Shown one piece after another: positions 6,734 through 11,080 of a DNA stretch of 11,080 bases; positions within the stretch are counted from its first letter, which is position 1; each line of letters opens with the position of its first letter. A program made the translations under genes and the position numbers. This stretch comes from an uncultured Devosia sp. (GTDB lineage: Bacteria > Pseudomonadota > Alphaproteobacteria > Rhizobiales > Devosiaceae), in NCBI GenBank assembly GCA_913775215.1, contig CAJYKO010000218.1, forward strand, positions 1-11,080, read 5' to 3'. Below the pieces are notes generated by a model. The model ran no database searches, had not been told where the DNA came from, and worked only from the letters and a program-made list of their open reading frames with translations.

Positions 6734-7405
6734 ATGTCGATGATCAATGCCGAAGTCGGCCAGTCCTCCTATCCAACCAAGTCAGGCATGCCGCGCGGCG
6801 GCGTCGCCAAGCGCAGCTTCGACGTCGTTGCCGCCTCGATCATGTTGTTTTTCGCCCTGCCGGCGATGTTCTTCATCGCTGTATTGATGTTTTCGACCGA
6901 TCGCGGGCCGATCTTTTTCGGCCACGAGCGGATTGGGCTCAATGGCAGGCGGTTCAAGTGCCTCAAATTCCGCTCGATGGTGGTCGACTCTCAGGAAGCC
7001 CTGCGGCGCCACCTTGAAATGTTCCCACAGGCGCGAGCCGAATGGGAGGAAACCCAGAAGCTGCGCAACGATCCGCGCATTACCTGGCTCGGCAAGTTCC
7101 TTCGCGTGACGAGCCTTGATGAATTGCCGCAGCTGATCAACGTCATCCGCGGCGACATGAGCCTCGTGGGGCCGCGTCCCATCGTGCAGGACGAAGTCAA
7201 GCGCTATGCCGACGAGATCGCCCATTATGCGGCTGTGCGTCCCGGAATTACAGGCCTGTGGCAGGTCAGCGGGCGCAGCGACACCGGCTATGATCAGCGC
7301 GTGCAGCTCGACAGCCGCTATGTGCGCGAGTGGTCGTTCAAGGGTGACATGGTGATCCTTGCCAAGACCGTGAAGGTCGTCGCCCTGCGAACCGGCAGCC
7401 GATAG
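6734..7405 (+). CDS. exoY: Undecaprenyl-phosphate sugar phosphotransferase, ExoY type
   Basis: This is the initiating enzyme: it transfers galactose-1-phosphate (in S. meliloti ExoY) from UDP-galactose to undecaprenyl phosphate at the inner membrane. The 223-residue protein matches ExoY in length. Motifs in order are GGVAKRSFDVVAA, one hydrophobic segment (about 30-52), GHERIGLNGRRFKCLKFRSM, the catalytic Asp-Glu of SLDELPQ (127-133), NVIRGDMSLVGPRPI (136-150) and PGITGLWQVSGRSD, then YVREWS near the end. It is the short monotopic form without the extra membrane domain of WbaP. The ATG at 6734 gives an ExoY-sized protein; an in-frame start at 6656 adds 26 unrelated residues. The ribosome site is weak. 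It heads an operon, and the stop overlaps the ribosome site of the next gene. The sugar could be glucose instead of galactose. Confidence 0.94.
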   Translation: MSMINAEVGQSSYPTKSGMPRGGVAKRSFDVVAASIMLFFALPAMFFIAVLMFSTDRGPIFFGHERIGLNGRRFKCLKFRSMVVDSQEALRRHLEMFPQARAEWEETQKLRNDPRITWLGKFLRVTSLDELPQLINVIRGDMSLVGPRPIVQDEVKRYADEIAHYAAVRPGITGLWQVSGRSDTGYDQRVQLDSRYVREWSFKGDMVILAKTVKVVALRTGSR

Positions 7406-7414
7406 GAGCGCGCC

Positions 7415-7801
7415 ATGGCTATTCTTTCCCTTCGTCCTGGCGCTTTCCGTACTCGTAATGCAGGCCGCGATGCCGAAACGGATCAGGCACGCACGGAAAC
7501 AGTGCGCAATGCCATCCTAATGGCCCTGGCCGATGCCCGCCGCGAGCGCGACGGGCTCAAGCAGCGCATGAGCATGTATTATGCGCAGGCGGCGACCATG
7601 CTCGATGCGTCGGACGATTATGCGCGGCGCGAAAAGGCCGATGAGGTGGTGATCCGTACCGCCGAGCAGGGCGCGGCAGCAGCGCGGCGCCGGGTGGCGG
7701 CGCTCGATGCGCAGATCGAAAAATTCGGCGCGCTTATCCTGCAGCTCGATGGCAATTCAGCCGAGGCGCCCGGCGAAGATGCCGGCGCCGGCGTGGCTTA
7801 G
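7415..7801 (+). CDS. Uncharacterised helical (coiled-coil) protein in the exo operon
   Basis: The 128 residues start MAILSLRPGAFRTRN and end APGEDAGAGVA. The middle (about 25-112) is alanine-, arginine- and glutamate-rich with helix-favouring spacing, for example MALADARRERDGLKQRM and GAAAARRRVAALDAQIEKFG, which suggests two or three long helices or a coiled coil. No signal peptide, membrane segment, cysteine or catalytic motif is visible, so it is probably cytosolic. AGGAG (7404-7408) overlaps the exoY stop and lies 6 nt before the ATG, so the two are translated together; the next gene starts 17 nt after. I do not recognise a family and know of no counterpart between exoY and a glycosyltransferase in S. 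meliloti. A scaffold or regulatory partner for ExoY or the ExoO-like enzyme is possible, but that is a guess. Confidence 0.8.
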   Translation: MAILSLRPGAFRTRNAGRDAETDQARTETVRNAILMALADARRERDGLKQRMSMYYAQAATMLDASDDYARREKADEVVIRTAEQGAAAARRRVAALDAQIEKFGALILQLDGNSAEAPGEDAGAGVA

Positions 7802-7818
7802 GCAGCCGGGACAGAACC

Positions 7819-9018
7819 ATGCAGGACATCGAGCGCGGACACGAGGCTGCGCCGCTGATCTCAGTGGTGATGGCCAATTTCGAAGCGGGCGAGAAGATCG
7901 TCCATGCGCTGCATTCGGTGCTGCGCCAAAGCCTTTCCGACATCGAGATCATCGTCAGCGACGATTGTTCGGGCGACGATAGCCTAGCCCATGTGCGGCG
8001 GCTGATGGAGATGGATAGCCGTATCAAGCTCATCACAGCCGTGGCCAATGGTGGCCCGGCGCGGTGCCGCAATCGGGCGCTCGATGCGGCGCGCGGGAAA
8101 TGGATCGCGGTGGTCGATAGCGACGACATCATTCATCCCGAGCGGTTCGAACGGCTGATCGCGGCGGCGGAAGCGCATGACTGCGATATTGTGGCCGACG
8201 ATCTCCTTTTGTTTTTTGAGGATGGGTCCGTGCCCAAGCTCATGTTGGGCGAGGGGACCGATCATGCATTTCCGGTTTCTGCGGAGCGTTGGATTTTGGC
8301 AGGAACCGATGGGTCGCCGGCACTGGGCTATTTGAAGCCGCTGATCCGGGCCGAGCGGCTCAAGGCGCTGCGCTATGACGAGCGGTTGCGGATCGGGGAG
8401 GATTTCGACCTGATCCTGCGCTTGCTGCTCGATGGCGGGCGCATGCTGGTCGTGCCGGAGCCGTTTTATCTTTATCGGCGGCACTCGCAGTCGATTTCGC
8501 ACCGGCTTTCGGTGAGCGATATGGAAGCCATGGTAGAGCGCCAGCGGGCAGTCATGCGGCAGCATGGGGCGCTCGATGAGCGTATCATGGCGGCTTTTGC
8601 GCAAAGGCTCGATGGGCTGCAGCGCGGGCTGACATTCGAGCGGCTGGTGGCGAGTATCAAGGGACGACGCTTTGGCAGTGCGCTGGCGCAGGTGGCGCGG
8701 CGACCGGTTTTGGCGCCAAAACTATTTGCCTCGATTACCGAGGGCCGGCAGCGGCGGGCGGCAGCGCCGGTGGTGATGGAAGCCTCACCAGTTCTGGTGC
8801 TCGGCGCAGGATCGGACCATGCGGTGCCGGACTATGTGCCGGCGCACCTGATCGATTGGTCCGCGCCGCGGCCGCGCGAAATCTGGCGTGAATTGGCGAG
8901 CCGTCGCGGGCAGGGGGCAGTGCGCTGCATACCGCTCGACGCGGCGGGAGAATATGCGGCCGGGTTTATTCCCGAAGCCGTGGTGTCGCATCCCGAGCGC
9001 GTGGAGCTGGCTTCATGA
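7819..9018 (+). CDS. Family 2 glycosyltransferase, ExoO-like, with C-terminal extension
   Basis: This 399-residue GT-A enzyme has ISVVMANFEAGEKIVHAL at the start, VSDDCSGDDS (46-55), NGGPARCRNRALDAARG, the metal site DSDD (100-103), DIVADDLLLFFEDG, LGYLKPLIRAERL and GEDFDLILRLL with the likely base at E194/D195, then YLYRRHSQSISHRL. The ADDLLL and GYLKP features and the exo setting resemble ExoO, which adds a beta-1,6 glucose to the succinoglycan precursor, so ExoO is the best guess, not a firm call. After residue about 310 comes roughly 85 more residues (SPVLVLGAGSDHAVPDY through IPEAVVSHPERVELAS) not expected for a simple GT2. No membrane segment is clear. The ribosome site is weak (GGGACAG, 7808-7814). 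The stop overlaps the next start by ATGA. Confidence 0.88.
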   Translation: MQDIERGHEAAPLISVVMANFEAGEKIVHALHSVLRQSLSDIEIIVSDDCSGDDSLAHVRRLMEMDSRIKLITAVANGGPARCRNRALDAARGKWIAVVDSDDIIHPERFERLIAAAEAHDCDIVADDLLLFFEDGSVPKLMLGEGTDHAFPVSAERWILAGTDGSPALGYLKPLIRAERLKALRYDERLRIGEDFDLILRLLLDGGRMLVVPEPFYLYRRHSQSISHRLSVSDMEAMVERQRAVMRQHGALDERIMAAFAQRLDGLQRGLTFERLVASIKGRRFGSALAQVARRPVLAPKLFASITEGRQRRAAAPVVMEASPVLVLGAGSDHAVPDYVPAHLIDWSAPRPREIWRELASRRGQGAVRCIPLDAAGEYAAGFIPEAVVSHPERVELAS

Positions 9019-10301
9019 TGGAGACGCGCGGCCAGCTGACGCTCAATTTCGCAACGCTGCTCACGTTCGGGGCTTTTGCCGCGCTGGTGCTGAACGCCAT
9101 GTTCGGGCCGTTGGCGGCGCTGACCTTCATGGGGTGCGGCGCGCTTTTGATCGTCAGCAATCCGGGGCAAAGCATTGAAAGTCTTCGCCGGTGGTGGCCG
9201 GTGCTGATCCTGCCGGCCTATTGCATGCTGACCTCGCTTTGGTCGCTCTATCCAGCCAATTCCTTTCGCTATGGACTGCAACTGGCTTTTACGCTGGCGG
9301 TGGCCGTGGTCATCACCGGGCGGGTGTCGACATCGACGCTGATGCGGCTGATGTTTATCGTTTATGGCATCGGGGTTGTAGCAAGCCTGGCCTTTGGCAA
9401 GACCGGGCTCGGTGGCGCCTGGGTCGGGGCCTTTGGCAGCAAGAATGCGGTGGCGGCGCATATCGCGGTTTTCGCGCTGGTGTCGGTGGCTGTGGCAGCG
9501 GATCGGGACTCGCCGATCGTGTTGCGGTTGCTGGGGGGCGGTGGCGCGCTGCTGTCGGGGCCGCTCTTGTCGCTGGCGCAATCGGCGGGCGCTATTCTGA
9601 TGGTGGCGCCGTGTCTTGCAGTGATTTTGTTGACGCTGCTGCTCAACCGGTTGACCGGAATGCAGAAGCTTTTTGTCATGACCATGATCGTCATTTTGGC
9701 GGCGGGGCTGACGCTGCTGATCATGGTGGCGGGAGATACGCTACTGGCCAGTGTACTCGAAGGGTCGGGCAAGGATGCGACGCTGACCGGGCGCACCGAT
9801 CTTTGGGCGACGGGGCTAAGCTATATCGCCGAACGGCCACTGCAGGGCCTGGGCTATCGCTCGTTCTGGGTGATCGGCTTTGCTCCGGCCGAGGAACTCT
9901 GGGCCATGTTCGACGTGCCTTCGGGCGCGGGGTTCAACTTCCACAATACCTATATTTCCAACGCCGTCGAGATCGGCCTCGTTGGGCTTTTGATGCAGAT
10001 CGTCATCATCTATGGCGGCGCTGTGGCCATGGGCCTCTATACGTTTGCGCGGCCAAATGCGCCCAATGCGCTGCTTCTGTCGTTGCAGCTTTTGATGATC
10101 CTGCGCAGCTTCATCGAAGTCGAAGTCTTCTTCGAGTTTTCCATCCGCTCGATCATGGGTGTTGCCACCCTCATCTATGCCGCCCAGGGGCTGATGGCCC
10201 TGAGGGCCCAGGCAGCGCCGCCGGCGCGTCGTCCCAAAGGATTATTGAGCCATGTCAGATTTTCAACGAGGCCTCGTCCATATCCGCACGCCGACCTATA
10301 A
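9015..10301 (+). CDS. exoQ: Polysaccharide polymerase, ExoQ/Wzy-like (O-antigen ligase family)
   Basis: This 428-residue polytopic membrane protein has about ten or more hydrophobic segments. It carries features of the O-antigen polymerase/ligase superfamily: TLTGRTDLW (256-264), RPLQGLGYRSFW and, in the large loop, FNFHNTYISNAVEIGLVGLL with H310. Such proteins join lipid-linked repeat units on the periplasmic side; ExoQ does this for high-molecular-weight succinoglycan. The setting beside exoY and exo glycosyltransferases favours polymerase over lipopolysaccharide ligase. The ATG at 9015 overlaps the previous stop (ATGA) with GGAG at 9003-9006; an adjacent ATG at 9018 is equally possible. 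The tail after the last helix (about residue 397 onward) is basic and proline-rich, and its final 50 nt overlap the next gene. The family diverges strongly, so ExoQ is by context. Confidence 0.88.
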   Translation: MMETRGQLTLNFATLLTFGAFAALVLNAMFGPLAALTFMGCGALLIVSNPGQSIESLRRWWPVLILPAYCMLTSLWSLYPANSFRYGLQLAFTLAVAVVITGRVSTSTLMRLMFIVYGIGVVASLAFGKTGLGGAWVGAFGSKNAVAAHIAVFALVSVAVAADRDSPIVLRLLGGGGALLSGPLLSLAQSAGAILMVAPCLAVILLTLLLNRLTGMQKLFVMTMIVILAAGLTLLIMVAGDTLLASVLEGSGKDATLTGRTDLWATGLSYIAERPLQGLGYRSFWVIGFAPAEELWAMFDVPSGAGFNFHNTYISNAVEIGLVGLLMQIVIIYGGAVAMGLYTFARPNAPNALLLSLQLLMILRSFIEVEVFFEFSIRSIMGVATLIYAAQGLMALRAQAAPPARRPKGLLSHVRFSTRPRPYPHADL

Positions 10302-11080
10302 GCGCCCCGATGCCCTGCGGCGGGCGCTCTATTCGATGATCGACCAGAGCTGGCCGCATTGGATTTGCGATGTCTATGACGATGATCCGGATCAGGCGGC
10401 GCGGAGCGTTGTTACGGCGATCGGGGATGCGCGCATTCGCTACACGGCCAACACGCCACAACGCTTTGCGTCCAAGAACATAGATCAGTGTTTTAGCGCA
10501 GAGAATCCGCATGGCGCGGAATTTTTCTGCGTCGTCGAGGATGACAATTTCATCCTGCCGGATTTCTGCGCGGCCAATATGGCACTAATGGCGGAGGAGA
10601 AGGTCGAGATCGTCCTCCGCAATCAGGTGTTCGAATATGCGAGCGGCACGGCCGAGGCGCGGCTGTCGACGGTGGGTGTGCTCGATGAGCTGTTCACCGA
10701 AGGGCGCTACGCGGCCGGGGATTTCCGCATGTCGCTACTAGCCGGCATCGGGGTTTCGAATGGCGGGTTGTTCTGGTCGGTGAGGGCGCGATCGCCGCTC
10801 GAAATTCAATATCCGTGCACGGCGACGCTGCAGGAATATCTGCGGACCTATTCAGTGGTGGAGCCGATTTATGTGGCCATGCATCCGCTGGCCGTTTGGG
10901 CAGAAAATGCCGAGCAGACGACGCGGAATGCGGAGCTCAAGGCCGGGTATCTGCGACGGGAGCTGGATTTGAAGCGCGCCGTGCAGGCGCTGCGGCGGCG
11001 AGTTTGGGAAGAGGCGACGCCGGAGCAGCGGGCGCGCTTTTTGACCGATCCGCGCTTTGCGACGCCACTCGGGACGCGGG
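10252..11080 (+). CDS. Family 2 glycosyltransferase, partial at the window end
   Basis: From the ATG at 10252 the frame is open to the last base, giving 276 complete residues with no stop. It begins MSDFQRGLVHIRTPTYKRPD, a GT-A start, followed by ALRRALYSMIDQSWPHW, an acidic patch DDD (43-45) and VVEDDNFILPDF with a likely metal site EDD (96-98). Later parts include RNQVFEYASG, GVSNGGLFW and a basic helical region with RRELDLKRAVQALRRR. It is soluble as far as seen. AAAGGA at 10236-10241 lies 10 nt before the start. The start is 50 nt inside the polymerase gene in another frame, yet the glycosyltransferase core begins almost at once, so a later start would remove needed sequence. I cannot assign it to ExoL, ExoU or ExoW; its sugar and linkage are unknown. 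Confidence 0.85.
   Translation, partial: MSDFQRGLVHIRTPTYKRPDALRRALYSMIDQSWPHWICDVYDDDPDQAARSVVTAIGDARIRYTANTPQRFASKNIDQCFSAENPHGAEFFCVVEDDNFILPDFCAANMALMAEEKVEIVLRNQVFEYASGTAEARLSTVGVLDELFTEGRYAAGDFRMSLLAGIGVSNGGLFWSVRARSPLEIQYPCTATLQEYLRTYSVVEPIYVAMHPLAVWAENAEQTTRNAELKAGYLRRELDLKRAVQALRRRVWEEATPEQRARFLTDPRFATPLGTR

Noticed and set aside
8832..9581. 249-codon minus-strand frame opposite the ExoO-like and polymerase genes
   Set aside because: Gln/Arg/His-rich composition and antisense to two clear genes.
9191..10339. 382-codon open frame on the plus strand over the polymerase
   Set aside because: It lies in another frame of a clear polytopic membrane protein, and its translation is glycine/arginine/histidine-rich without domains, typical of a GC-rich shadow.
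1..11080. CRISPR arrays, insertion sequences, transposases, tRNA or rRNA genes
   Set aside because: I saw no regularly spaced repeats, transposase motifs or structured RNA signatures.

Overview
The window holds a large part of an exopolysaccharide locus of the succinoglycan (exo) type. It most likely comes from an alphaproteobacterium of the order Hyphomicrobiales (rhizobia, Devosia and relatives). The reasons are the GC-rich DNA, proteins that read like Sinorhizobium ExoA, ExoM, ExoP, ExoN and ExoY, and an intergenic palindromic element resembling the RIME-type repeats of rhizobia. Genus cannot be fixed from sequence alone.

Layout. (1) Positions 1-4351, plus strand: the end of an unidentified gene (ExoL by position), then exoA, exoM and exoP. 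They are tightly coupled (ATGA and TGATG overlaps, then a 20-nt gap) and close with a strong hairpin that contains the exoP stop codon. (2) Positions 4352-4811: a non-core stretch with a small minus-strand ORF resembling the C-terminal half of a ParD-type antitoxin, a 14-bp perfect palindrome and a RIME-like element. (3) Positions 4812-5723, minus strand: UTP-glucose-1-phosphate uridylyltransferase (ExoN/GalU). (4) Positions 5724-6733: mostly non-coding, with one likely 60-residue single-pass membrane protein and a leader of about 430 nt containing inverted repeats. (5) Positions 6734-11080, plus strand: a second operon with exoY, an uncharacterised helical protein, an ExoO-like glycosyltransferase, an ExoQ/Wzy-like polymerase and a further family 2 glycosyltransferase cut by the window end.

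How the genes fit together. ExoN supplies UDP-glucose. ExoY starts the repeat unit by placing a sugar phosphate on the undecaprenyl carrier. ExoA, ExoM, the ExoO-like enzyme and the last glycosyltransferase extend it at the inner face of the membrane. The ExoQ-like protein polymerises the flipped units, and ExoP controls chain length and export. The flippase (ExoT), the outer-membrane exporter (ExoF) and several decorating enzymes are not in the window.

No clearly new system is visible. The best leads are the uncharacterised coiled-coil gene between exoY and the ExoO-like gene, the degenerate tyrosine-kinase signatures in ExoP, the C-terminal extension of the ExoO-like enzyme, the antitoxin-like fragment with its palindrome, and the inverted repeats ahead of exoY.
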